A stretch of DNA of 64,000 nt from Spectribacter hydrogenoxidans (GTDB taxonomy: Bacteria; Pseudomonadota; Gammaproteobacteria; Nevskiales; Salinisphaeraceae), in contig NZ_JAVRIB010000001.1 in assembly GCF_031846275.1 (NCBI RefSeq), forward strand, positions 306,596 to 370,595, written 5' to 3'. Both the position numbers and the translations under genes were made by a program. The notes beneath the pieces were generated by a model. The model worked only from the letters and a program-made list of their open reading frames with translations. It was not told the DNA's origin and did no database searches. Below, in pieces: positions 8,333-16,743 of this stretch (positions are counted from its first letter, which is position 1; each line of letters begins with the position of its first letter).

Positions 8333-8829
8333 GCGCGCGGTTCTCCCTGTTGCAGCATGGCGCCCATTTGCTCGTGGATCAGATGGATCGCCTTGAGCGG
8401 GCGGAGCATGACCTTGAAATCGACGATGCGCCCGTCTTCGTTCCACCGGATGATATCAACCCCGTTTACCTCGATATCGTCGATGGTGACGCTGAACTCC
8501 AGCATGGCATCGCGCTCGCCGCGAATTTCCCGCACATAGCGAAAGCTGTCATTGAAGAACACGTGGAATGCGGCGGCCAGGTAGGGAAGCGTCCGCGCCC
8601 GCCCGGCCTGGGTCGTGTGCACGACTGGCGAGTGGAAGACCACGTCGTCGGCCAGCAGGGCGTCGAGCCCGGAGGCGTCGCGCGCGGCCACCAACTGATG
8701 CCAGTGCGCCAGGGTGTCGATACCCGCCAAGCCCGTCTCCCGTGGGAATGCTTGCAGCAGTATGGCGATTGCACCGGCATGGGGGAACCACCCGACGGTT
8801 CCGGCGCCCTCATTGCGCGACTTGGCCAT
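8329..8829 (-). CDS. Nuclear transport factor 2-like (SnoaL) family protein
   Basis: The 166-residue protein contains the cone-shaped SnoaL/NTF2 fold: LAHWHQLVAARDASGLDALLADDVVFHSP, a central AFHVFFNDSFRYV helix-strand, and DIIRWNEDGRIVDFKVMLRPL. Proteins of this type act as small-molecule isomerases or binding domains. The only ATG is at 8829, leaving about 35 extra N-terminal residues, so a later GTG could be the true start. It is first in an operon with a GST and tag. Confidence 0.8.
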   Translation of the reverse strand: MAKSRNEGAGTVGWFPHAGAIAILLQAFPRETGLAGIDTLAHWHQLVAARDASGLDALLADDVVFHSPVVHTTQAGRARTLPYLAAAFHVFFNDSFRYVREIRGERDAMLEFSVTIDDIEVNGVDIIRWNEDGRIVDFKVMLRPLKAIHLIHEQMGAMLQQGEPRA

Positions 8830-8875
8830 TCAGCCGAGGATGCAGCCGAGGTGACCGCAATAGTTCGGAGGCAGC

Positions 8876-9700
8876 ATGGATTACTGGCAGATCAAACAGG
8901 CCGATGGCGTGGTGGTGGCGGCTTACCAAAACCCGCCGATGAACTACTTCTGCGCCGAGGGTGCCCAGGCGCTGGCCGGGCTGATCGAGGGCTGGCGGGA
9001 CGACCCGGCCGTGCGTGTGGTGATTATCACCGGCGGGGTTCCCGGCAAGCTGATCACTCATTACAGCGTGGAGGAACTGGAAGCCCTGGCTGCCGATCGC
9101 GAGGGCATGCGTGCCATGGGTACGGCTCTGAATGACGGTTACCACGCCATGCTCTCCGCCCTGGAGAATCTACCCAAGCCGGTGATTGCGGCGATGAACG
9201 GCGACGCCATGGGCGGCGGATTCGAACTCTGCCTGGCCTGCGATATCCGCGTCGCCCAGCTCGGCGATCACCGCTTCGGTCTGCCCGAGGTCAAGCTCGG
9301 CATCCTGCCCGGCGGCAGCGGCACCCAGCGGTTGAGTCGTCTGATTGGCGCCGGCCGCGCCATCGAGTTCATCCTGCGCGGCCGTGTCGTGCCGCCGGAC
9401 ACCGCGCGGGACCTCGGGCTGGTGCACGAATGCGCCGAGGACGCGCTGGTTCGGGCTCGGGCGATCGGCGCCGAAATGGCGGCCCTGCCGCCAAAGGCGG
9501 TGGCCCGCATCAAGCACGCGGTTTATGCCGGCAGCGATACCCATCTGGGCGTCGGGCTGTCGATCGAGGCCGCCGATTTCCTGGAAACCATGCTGTCGGA
9601 TGACGGCGTGACGGCCATGCGGGCCTACCTGGACCAGCCACTGGACAAGCGGCGTGACTGGCTGGAGAACCCGGACGCGCCGGATTACACGGGGCGCTAA
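8876..9700 (+). CDS. Enoyl-CoA hydratase/isomerase (crotonase) family protein
   Basis: The 274-residue product is a single crotonase domain. Oxyanion-hole residues are in ALENLPKPVIAAMNGDAMGGGFELCLACDIRVA, and the second signature is FGLPEVKLGILPGGSGTQRL with Glu at the catalytic position of the family. It probably acts on a fatty or carboxylic acyl-CoA in the cytoplasm. The first loop (VPGKLITHYSVEEL) departs from the usual AGAD motif, so the reaction may not be simple hydration. The ribosome site GGAGG is well placed. It diverges from the NTF2-like gene and has no operon partner. Confidence 0.88.
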   Translation: MDYWQIKQADGVVVAAYQNPPMNYFCAEGAQALAGLIEGWRDDPAVRVVIITGGVPGKLITHYSVEELEALAADREGMRAMGTALNDGYHAMLSALENLPKPVIAAMNGDAMGGGFELCLACDIRVAQLGDHRFGLPEVKLGILPGGSGTQRLSRLIGAGRAIEFILRGRVVPPDTARDLGLVHECAEDALVRARAIGAEMAALPPKAVARIKHAVYAGSDTHLGVGLSIEAADFLETMLSDDGVTAMRAYLDQPLDKRRDWLENPDAPDYTGR

Positions 9701-9798
9701 CACGGCGCCGGTGGCCCGGGTTACCGGCGGACTGAGTTCCGCCTTACACCGGCATCGACACTGGCCGTCCCGGACGATGCCTTGGGGTAGACGGCTAC

Positions 9799-9833
9799 AA
9801 AAAAGAAGCCGGCCCGCGGGCAGCGGGCCGGCT
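9799..9833 (-). terminator. Intrinsic terminator of metE
   Basis: On the minus strand an 11-bp perfect stem (AGCCGGCCCGC with its complement) and a short loop are followed by TCTTTTTT. It lies 36 bp past the metE stop. Confidence 0.92.
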
Positions 9834-9868
9834 GAATTGCCGGGACATCGGCGAAGATAAATCGGGGG

Positions 9869-12148
9869 TCAGGCGACCTTGTCGCGCAGGCTGCGGGCGG
9901 CGTCGACCATGTTCTGCAGCGCCGGGGATACCTCGGCCCACTGGCGTGTCTTGAGCCCGCAGTCCGGGTTGATCCACAGTCGCTCGCGCGGAATCCGCTC
10001 CGCTGCCTTGCGCATCAGTTCGATCACCTGATCCTGCACCGGGATGTTGGGCGAGTGGATGTCGTAGACACCCGGCCCGATCTCGTTGGGATAGGCGAAG
10101 TCGTCGAACACGTCCAGCAGCTCCATGTTGGAGCGCGAGGTCTCGATGGTGATCACGTCGGCGTCCATGTGCGCGATCGACTCGATGATGTCGTTGAACT
10201 CCGAGTAGCACATGTGGGTGTGGATCTGGGTCTCGTCGCGCACGCCGTTGGCCGTGATGCGGAAGGACTCGACCGCCCAGTCCAGGTAGGCCTGCCACTG
10301 CGAGCGCCGTAGCGGCAGACCCTCGCGCAGGGCAGCCTCGTCGATCTGGATGACGTTGACGCCCGCGGCCTCCAGGTCCAGCACCTCCTGTCGGATGGCC
10401 AGGGCCAGCTGCTTGCAGGATTCGGCCCTGGGCTGGTCGTCGCGCACGAACGACCAGTTGAGCATGGTGACGGGTCCGGTGAGCATGCCCTTGACCGGTT
10501 TGTCGGTCAGCGACTGGGCGTACTTGATCCAGTCCACGGTCATCGGCTCGGGGCGCTTGATGTCGCCGTACAGGATCGGCGGCTTCACGCAGCGCGAACC
10601 GAACGACTGCACCCAGCCGTGCTGGGAAAAGACATAGCCTTCGAGCTGTTCGCCGAAGTACTCGACCATGTCGTTGCGCTCGGGCTCGCCGTGCACCAGC
10701 ACGTCCAGGCCGAGCTTTTCCTGTTCGCGGATGGAGCGCTCGATCTCGGCCTTCATCTGGGCGACGTAATCCTCGCGGGAGAGATTGCCCTTGCGATGCT
10801 TGAGCCGCGCCTGGCGAATCTCCTTGGTCTGCGGGAACGAGCCGATGGTGGTGGTCGGGTAGGCCGGCAGGTTCAGGTGCTGGCGCTGGGCCTTGGTGCG
10901 CTCGGCGTACGGGCTCTTGCGCTTGCCCATCTCCGGGGTGATCGCGCGCACCGCCTTCTTCACCTCCGGATCGTCCACGCGGTCGGAGCCCCGACGGCTG
11001 GCGATCGCCTCGGCGTTGCGGGCCAGCGGCTGGGCGACCGCGTCGCGGCCCCCGTTGAGGGCACGGGCCAGCACCTCCAGTTCACCCAGCTTCTGCAGGG
11101 CGAAGGCCAGCCAGCTCTTGATCTCGGGGTCCATCTTCGTCTCGCTGTTCAGGTCCACCGGCACGTGGAGCAGCGAGCAGCTTGGCGCCAGCCACAGGCG
11201 GTCGCCGAGCTGGTCCGCGATCGGCTCCAGCCAGTCCAGCAGCCCGGCGAGGTCGGCCTTCCAGATGTTGCGGCCGTCGATCACGCCCAGCGATAGCACC
11301 TTGTCCCCGGGCAGCGCCTTGACGATGGCATCGACCTCGTCGCGGCCCTTGATGGCGTCCACGTGCAGGCCGGCCACCGGCAGGTTGCAGGCCAGGTCGA
11401 TGTTGTCGCGAAGCTTGCCGAAGTAGGTGGCGACCAGCAGCTTCGGCGCCGCGTCGGCCAGCGCCGCGAACGCGGTCTGCACCGCCTGCTTCCAGGCATC
11501 GTCCAGATCAAACACCAGTACCGGCTCGTCCAGCTGCACCCACTCGACACCCTGCTGGCCGAGCTGGTCGAGCAGCTCGCGGTAGACCGGCAGCAGGCGA
11601 TCCAGCAGCGCCAGCCGGTCGCTGTCGTCGGTGGCCTTGGCCAGCCAGAGGTAGGTGACCGGGCCGACCAGCACCGGCTTGGGCGTCACGCCCGCGGCCT
11701 TCGCTTCGGCCACCTGGTCCAGCAGGTCATCGGCATCCAGCGTGAATACGGTGTCGGCCGCGACCTCCGGGACAATGTAGTGGTAGTTGGTGTCGAACCA
11801 CTTGGTCATCTCGCCGGCGCGCACCGCATTGGCGTCGTCGTCGCCGGCCGACCGGCCGCGGGCCACGCGGAACATGTTGTCCAGCCGGCTGCCGTCCAGC
11901 CTGCTGACCCGCGCCGGCACGTTGCCCAGCCGGAAGCTGGTGTCCAGCAAGTGGTCGTAGAACGAGAAGTCGCCCACCGGCACCAGGTCCAGGCCCGACT
12001 GATGCTGCCAGTTCTGCCGGCGCAGTTCGGCGCCCCTGGCCAGAAGCTCATCGGCGCTGGATTCGCCCTTCCAGTAGGCCTCTTCGGCGAACTTCAGCTC
12101 GCGCTTGCCGCCGATACGCGGGAATCCGAGGTTGTGGGTCGTCGCCAT
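9869..12148 (-). CDS. metE: Cobalamin-independent methionine synthase
   Basis: The 759-residue protein has the full length of MetE. It transfers the methyl group of 5-methyltetrahydropteroyl-triglutamate to homocysteine. The N-terminal barrel starts HNLGFPRIGGKRELK. The C-terminal catalytic barrel has the zinc and homocysteine residues: HTHMCYSEF (His and Cys ligands), the Glu of VITIETSRSNME, and the Cys of WINPDCGLKTR. It is transcribed divergently from metR, the usual arrangement, and should be activated by MetR with homocysteine. It has its own terminator. Confidence 0.98.
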   Translation of the reverse strand: MATTHNLGFPRIGGKRELKFAEEAYWKGESSADELLARGAELRRQNWQHQSGLDLVPVGDFSFYDHLLDTSFRLGNVPARVSRLDGSRLDNMFRVARGRSAGDDDANAVRAGEMTKWFDTNYHYIVPEVAADTVFTLDADDLLDQVAEAKAAGVTPKPVLVGPVTYLWLAKATDDSDRLALLDRLLPVYRELLDQLGQQGVEWVQLDEPVLVFDLDDAWKQAVQTAFAALADAAPKLLVATYFGKLRDNIDLACNLPVAGLHVDAIKGRDEVDAIVKALPGDKVLSLGVIDGRNIWKADLAGLLDWLEPIADQLGDRLWLAPSCSLLHVPVDLNSETKMDPEIKSWLAFALQKLGELEVLARALNGGRDAVAQPLARNAEAIASRRGSDRVDDPEVKKAVRAITPEMGKRKSPYAERTKAQRQHLNLPAYPTTTIGSFPQTKEIRQARLKHRKGNLSREDYVAQMKAEIERSIREQEKLGLDVLVHGEPERNDMVEYFGEQLEGYVFSQHGWVQSFGSRCVKPPILYGDIKRPEPMTVDWIKYAQSLTDKPVKGMLTGPVTMLNWSFVRDDQPRAESCKQLALAIRQEVLDLEAAGVNVIQIDEAALREGLPLRRSQWQAYLDWAVESFRITANGVRDETQIHTHMCYSEFNDIIESIAHMDADVITIETSRSNMELLDVFDDFAYPNEIGPGVYDIHSPNIPVQDQVIELMRKAAERIPRERLWINPDCGLKTRQWAEVSPALQNMVDAARSLRDKVA

Positions 12149-12211
12149 GGTTGTCCTTCAGCGTTCAAGTGGGGAACGCAGGAATCGTAGGCGCACCGGC
12201 CGATGAGTAAA

Positions 12212-12236
12212 AATGGTATTTTTTCATTAAACCATT
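12212..12236. promoter_or_regulatory. metE-metR control region with inverted repeat
   Basis: The 108-bp divergent gap is much more AT-rich than its surroundings. AATGGT at 12212-12217 and ACCATT at 12231-12236 form an inverted repeat, with ATGAG and CTCAT outside it. It does not match the enterobacterial MetR consensus (TGAA-N5-TTCA) exactly, so this is only a candidate MetR site. Confidence 0.4.
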
Positions 12237-12256
12237 ATTTATTCTCATGGATAAGG

Positions 12257-13156
12257 ATGATCGAACGCACCCACCTCCGCATCCTCCGCGGTATCGAGCG
12301 CGAGGGCTCGCTGACCGCGGCAGCCGCCTCGCTGCACTTGACGCAGTCCGCACTCAGCCACGCCATCAAGAAGCTGGAGCAACAATCCGGCGCGACGATC
12401 TGGGAGCGCGACGGCCGCCGTGTGCGCCTGACCCCCGCCGGCGACTATCTGCTGAACGCCGCCAATCGGCTGCTGCCGCAACTTGAGCGCGCGGACGAGG
12501 TGCTAACCGAATATGGCGAGGGCGAGCAGGGCAGCCTGCGTATCGGCATGGAATGCCACCCCTGCTACCAGTGGCTGCTGAAGGTGGTCGAGCCCTACCT
12601 GCAGGCCTGGCCGGGTGTGGATATCGACGTGATGCAGCAGTTCCAGTTCGGCGGCATGGCGGCACTTTTCAGCCACGACATCGACATCCTGGTCACGCCC
12701 GACCCGCTCGACCGCCCCGGCGTGCTGTTCGAGCCGGTATTCGACTATGAACAGATCCTGGCGGTAGCCGCCGACCATCGCCTGGCTGGCCGCGACCACA
12801 TCAAGCCGTCCGACCTGAACAACGAAGTGCTGTTTTCCTACCCGGTCGATGCCGACCGGCTGGATATCTACACGCGGTTTCTCACCCCGGCACGCTGCGC
12901 GCCGCGCAAGCACAAGAGCGTGGAATCCACCGACATCATGCTGCAGCTGGTCGCCGCCGGCCGCGGCGTCGCGGCCCTGCCCCGCTGGCTAATCGGCGAA
13001 TACGCCGACAAGCTGTCCCTCGAAGCCGTCCGGCTGGGTAGGAAGGGCATCCCCAAACAGATCCATCTGGGCGTGCGGAAGGTTGACCGCCACAACCAGC
13101 ACATCGAGGCGTTGCTGGAGTTGGCGCAGACGGTTGGGGAATTGGGCGAACGCTGA
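12257..13156 (+). CDS. metR: LysR-type activator of methionine genes
   Basis: The 299-residue protein has an N-terminal LysR helix-turn-helix (RILRGIEREGSLTAAAASLHLTQSALSHAIKKLEQ) and a periplasmic-binding-like effector domain, with MetR-typical text such as GMECHPCYQWL and VFDYEQILAVAADHRLA. MetR binds homocysteine and activates metE. I chose the ATG at 12257 because MetR proteins start MIERxHLRIL. A frame extending back to 12203 adds 18 residues not typical of the family. It is divergent from metE. Confidence 0.94.
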   Translation: MIERTHLRILRGIEREGSLTAAAASLHLTQSALSHAIKKLEQQSGATIWERDGRRVRLTPAGDYLLNAANRLLPQLERADEVLTEYGEGEQGSLRIGMECHPCYQWLLKVVEPYLQAWPGVDIDVMQQFQFGGMAALFSHDIDILVTPDPLDRPGVLFEPVFDYEQILAVAADHRLAGRDHIKPSDLNNEVLFSYPVDADRLDIYTRFLTPARCAPRKHKSVESTDIMLQLVAAGRGVAALPRWLIGEYADKLSLEAVRLGRKGIPKQIHLGVRKVDRHNQHIEALLELAQTVGELGER

Positions 13157-13272
13157 TTAATGATATCGAACATGCTTGATCAGATCTCGCACGCCGCCAA
13201 ACGCTGAAAAAAGCGCGCAGGATTGCTGAAGCCGGTCCGAACAGTGACTCGGAAATGCCGTTATGGTGATCC

Positions 13273-14709
13273 TCATCGCGCCGCAAACCGCTCGACACCG
13301 AGCCCGTTATATCGATCGGCCGTCAAGGGACGCAGTAGTTCGGCCAGCCGACCGCTGGCGCGCCGCGTAGGCAGCCCCAGATCGCGCAGTAGCTCGTCCG
13401 CATAGTGGGCGATGTAGCCGCCGATGAAGTGGCCAGCCGGCTGCTCCGGAAAGACGCGCGCGCTCCAGGCCAGCACGCGGTCGATCTCGCGCTCCATGGC
13501 CACGCGCTCGGGTAGCCGCAGGCCGCCCAGGAAGTATTCCGAGAGCCAGTGCGCTGCGAGTTCCGAGGACAGCGGCGTATTGCCCGAGGACGCGTAGCCG
13601 ACGAAGCCCAGTCGAGGCTCGGCCGGCGGCAGGATGTGCCGGTAGAGCCGGAAGCGCCCGTCGGGAAGGACGGCCTCCTGCAGTGGCGCGTCGAGAAAGT
13701 CGAGGCGTTGCTGCCAGCCGGTGGCGCAGACCACGATATCGGTTTCCAGCGTTTCGCCGCTGTCGAGCTGCAGCGTGTGCTTGTCGCGGAAGCTGGCGAT
13801 ACCGTCGCGTCTTGTCGTGACGCGGCCCTCGCGCAGCGCCTGGTAGATGTCGGCGCCAATGCCCTGGTGATAGATGCCGGCGTGGATGGGGAATTCGGGC
13901 ACCATGTCACCCGGCATACCCGCCGCGCGTGCGACGACTCGGCACTGCAGCCTGCGGAAGGCCCGCAGCAGTGGCGCACCGATGCAGCGCAGCGCGACCT
14001 CGCCGCGCGAGGCCCGGTGATAGGCGGGGAAGGTCAGCGTCTCGGTCAGCCGGTTGAAAACCTGCGCATCCACCCGCCGGCGGCCGAAGTAGCGCGGCAG
14101 CATCCAGTAGGGCCGGCGGAAGACCAGCGTGCAGGCGGCGGCCTCCCGGCCCGCCAGGCAGGCCATGTCCATCGCCGACTTGCCGGCGCCGACGACGACC
14201 ACGCGCCGGCCGCGCAGCGCGCTCCCGTCGGTGATCTCGCTGGAATGGCGGATGGTGCCGGCGAAGTGTTCAGCGCCCGGCAGCCCCGGCATGTTCGGTA
14301 CCGACAGCACGCCGTTGGCGACGACGACGCGATCGAAGCGCTCGCTCGTGCCGTCGCGCAGCGTGACGCGCAGGCCGAACGTGCCTTCTTCGCGCGCCAC
14401 CGAGACGACCTCGGTGCCGAGCCGCAGATGTGGGCCCAGCCCGAAGCGCTCGATATAGGTCGCGAAATAGGCCCGCAACTGAGCAGCCGTGGGGAACTCA
14501 TCAGTGTCGTCGAAGTGCGGGAAGTCGGAGAAGGCATAGGTCGGCGCTGGATTGTTGGTGCGCAGACCCGGATAGGCGCGCGAGGCCGCCCAGACGCCGC
14601 CGACGCCTTCGTCCTTATCGAAGACGGTGACCGCAAAGCCGTCCTGCTGTAGCACCTTGGCGCTGACCAGGCCGGATACGCCGGCGCCGATGATCGCGAC
14701 CCGTCCCAT
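13273..14709 (-). CDS. Flavin-containing monooxygenase
   Basis: The 478-residue protein starts with an FAD-binding Rossmann motif (VAIIGAGVSGLVSAKVL), has the NADPH motif VVVVGAGKSAMDMACLAG near residue 170, and a class B monooxygenase signature between them (FAGTIRHSSEI resembles the FxGxxxHxxx(Y/S) motif). The ATG motif before the C-terminal part is VVCATGWQQRL. Such enzymes oxygenate amines, sulfides or ketones, and the substrate is not readable here. The next gene on the same strand upstream is a methyltransferase 22 bp away, so they form an operon that may modify one small molecule. Confidence 0.9.
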   Translation of the reverse strand: MGRVAIIGAGVSGLVSAKVLQQDGFAVTVFDKDEGVGGVWAASRAYPGLRTNNPAPTYAFSDFPHFDDTDEFPTAAQLRAYFATYIERFGLGPHLRLGTEVVSVAREEGTFGLRVTLRDGTSERFDRVVVANGVLSVPNMPGLPGAEHFAGTIRHSSEITDGSALRGRRVVVVGAGKSAMDMACLAGREAAACTLVFRRPYWMLPRYFGRRRVDAQVFNRLTETLTFPAYHRASRGEVALRCIGAPLLRAFRRLQCRVVARAAGMPGDMVPEFPIHAGIYHQGIGADIYQALREGRVTTRRDGIASFRDKHTLQLDSGETLETDIVVCATGWQQRLDFLDAPLQEAVLPDGRFRLYRHILPPAEPRLGFVGYASSGNTPLSSELAAHWLSEYFLGGLRLPERVAMEREIDRVLAWSARVFPEQPAGHFIGGYIAHYADELLRDLGLPTRRASGRLAELLRPLTADRYNGLGVERFAAR

Positions 14710-14731
14710 GGCTATCGCAGCAGCCCGGCGG

Positions 14732-15565
14732 TCAGCACCGCCGCGCGACGACTTCGAGGTATTCCGCCTCCACGCGGGTGCCGCCGTCGTTGGCCTGGTT
14801 GTGTTGCTGCCAGTGAAGAGTCAGCTCTTCCTGCAGCGCCGCCTGGCCGGCATGATCCAGCGCGGCGAGGGCCTTCTGCGCAGGGCCGTAATAGTCCCGG
14901 AAGAGGTCGACCACCGCCTCTGGACCGAAGGGGTACTCGAACGGATAGTAGCGGCGGGTTACGGTCACTTCGGCGCCGGTGGCAAGGCGCTGCCGCACGG
15001 TGGCCTCGTCACCCCACTGCACCGGCGGCGCCATCAGCGGCGGGGGCGGTGCGTGTTTGCCGATGATCTTGAACATGCCGCCGACGAAACCTTCGGGCGT
15101 CCAGTTGCCCATGACGATGCGCCCGCCGGGCCGGCAGACGCGCAGCAGTTCGCTAGCTACCCGGTCGGGCTGCGGTGCGAACATCGCGCCGAGCAGGCTC
15201 GTCACCAGATCGAAGCTGGCGTCGTCGTAGGGCAGGGCTTCGGCGTCGCCCTCGTCGAAGCGGGCGTCGACGCCTTCCTCGCGCGCCCAGCTCCGCGCCT
15301 GCTCGACGAGATTCGCGGCGATGTCGACACCCGTGACCTGCGCGCCGGCACGTGCCGCCGGGACGCTGATCTGGCCGGCGCCGCATGCGACGTCGAGCAT
15401 GTGCGTGCCGGGCTGGATATCGAGACGTTCCAGAAAATCCGCCGCGCCGCGCTGCAGGTAGACCGCAAAGGCGCCGTAGTCGCCCGATTCCCAGGTTGTC
15501 TTCAGGCGCTGCTTGAGCGCCTGCATTTCCGGATCAGTAGCTGCCGTAGCCTCGATGCTGCTCAT
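14732..15565 (-). CDS. Class I SAM-dependent methyltransferase
   Basis: The 277-residue protein has the SAM-binding motif I MLDVACGAGQISVPAARAG, acidic motif II TGVDIAANLVE, and motif III LPYDDASFDLVTSLLGAMF. The domain resembles UbiE-type small-molecule methyltransferases. The start at 15565 has a clear AAAGGAGA site. The gene is transcribed ahead of the flavin monooxygenase and diverges from an HxlR regulator, which is likely to control both. Confidence 0.92.
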   Translation of the reverse strand: MSSIEATAATDPEMQALKQRLKTTWESGDYGAFAVYLQRGAADFLERLDIQPGTHMLDVACGAGQISVPAARAGAQVTGVDIAANLVEQARSWAREEGVDARFDEGDAEALPYDDASFDLVTSLLGAMFAPQPDRVASELLRVCRPGGRIVMGNWTPEGFVGGMFKIIGKHAPPPPLMAPPVQWGDEATVRQRLATGAEVTVTRRYYPFEYPFGPEAVVDLFRDYYGPAQKALAALDHAGQAALQEELTLHWQQHNQANDGGTRVEAEYLEVVARRC

Positions 15566-15728
15566 GGCTGTCTCCTTTGCTTGCTGCGTTGGGCCGCCGT
15601 CTTCGTATGCGACCATTCCGGAAACGATCGCTCGCTGTTAGGCTCGATATCCAGTTCAAAAGCTGAACCGGCCAACGGCCGGCAAGCTGTGCTTGCACTG
15701 GGACCGTGTCGGTGCGGGAGGGCTGCGG

Positions 15729-16439
15729 ATGGCGTCACAGCAGGGTTATGGCCAGTTCTGCCCGGTGGCGATGGCCACCGAGGTGCTGGGCACGCGGTGG
15801 ACGATTCTCGTACTGCGCGAGCTTCTCTGCGGCAGCACGCGCTTCAATGAGTTGCGGCGCGGCGTGCCGCGCATGTCGCCGGCGCTGCTGTCCAAGCGAC
15901 TTGGAGAGCTGGAAACGCACGGCCTGATTACGCGCCGGGTGGATGCTGACAGCGGCGCGCCCGCCTACCGGCTGACCGAGGCGGGCGAGGAATTGCGGCC
16001 AACCGTCATGTCGCTGGGAAGCTGGGGCCAGCGCTGGCTGGAGTCGCAGCTGTCGCTGCGCAATCTGGACCCGTCGCTGCTGATGTGGGACATGCGCCGG
16101 AACCTGAAGCCGGAGGCGCTGCCGGAGCGCCGCATCACGATTCAGTTTCTGTACCCGCAGCTAGAGCGCGGACAGCGGAAGTGGTGGCTCATCATCGACC
16201 GGGCCGCGGAGACGGATGCGGTCGACCTGTGCATGATCGATCCCGGCCAGGAGGTGGACCTTTACGTGGTCACCGATCTGCGCACCATGACGGCCATCTG
16301 GATGGGCATCGTGTCGATCCAGCAGGCCATGCGGGACAATAATCTTCAGCTTACCGGCGACCGGGAACTGACGTCGCGCATCGGCGACTGGCTCGGGCTT
16401 AGCCCCTTCGCCGGTGAGCAGAAGCGGGTGTCTCCCTGA
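15729..16439 (+). CDS. HxlR family transcriptional regulator
   Basis: The 236-residue protein has an N-terminal HxlR winged helix: YGQFCPVAMATEVLGTRWTILVLRELLCGSTRFNELRRGVPRMSPALLSKRL, with the conserved Cys in the first helix, where thiol stress is sensed in several relatives. It has an extra C-terminal domain of about 120 residues with a SCP2-like flavour. The start ATG at 15729 follows a GGGAGGG site. It is divergent from the methyltransferase-monooxygenase pair, which suggests local regulation in response to an electrophile or substrate. Confidence 0.9.
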   Translation: MASQQGYGQFCPVAMATEVLGTRWTILVLRELLCGSTRFNELRRGVPRMSPALLSKRLGELETHGLITRRVDADSGAPAYRLTEAGEELRPTVMSLGSWGQRWLESQLSLRNLDPSLLMWDMRRNLKPEALPERRITIQFLYPQLERGQRKWWLIIDRAAETDAVDLCMIDPGQEVDLYVVTDLRTMTAIWMGIVSIQQAMRDNNLQLTGDRELTSRIGDWLGLSPFAGEQKRVSP

Positions 16440-16699
16440 ATTTCGTCGACTCTTCGGAATCGGAACGCGCTTAATCCTGACGCTGGCGACGAAATTCGCT
16501 TTCCGCATTGACGTTACTCGGCACCAGCCCGGTAATGGCATCCAGCACTGGTGGCGACGCTTGCTGGTCCGGGCCCCCCATGCGGCGCAGCTGACGGTTG
16601 ATCGTGTCGGTCACGCTCGCAGGTCTCACGGGCGCATGTGCAACGCCTGACGCGTTTGTCGCCTGTTCCCGTTCGGTTACAGTGCGGAATCACGCATTA
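16440..16699. other. Intergenic region ahead of the restriction operon
   Basis: No confident gene. On the minus strand a frame reading VTDTINRQLRRMGGPDQQA and ending near 16470 looks coding in composition but lacks a good start and has no recognised family, so it may be a remnant. This stretch marks the left border of the defence island. Confidence 0.3.
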
Positions 16700-16741
16700 G
16701 TTGCCCCGAGGGGCAACACGCCGCTAGGCGTTTCGGGGGAG
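16700..16741 (+). promoter_or_regulatory. hsdR leader: perfect palindrome and possible SD-sequestering hairpin
   Basis: GTTGCCCC at 16700-16707 and GGGGCAAC at 16710-16717 form a perfect palindrome. A small hairpin ACGCC-GCTA-GGCGT follows. CCCCGA (16704-16709) can also pair with TCGGGG (16734-16739), which overlaps the hsdR ribosome site GGGGGAG. Two exclusive structures are therefore possible, one hiding the ribosome site. The palindrome could instead be a protein operator. Confidence 0.45.
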
Positions 16742-16743
16742 CA

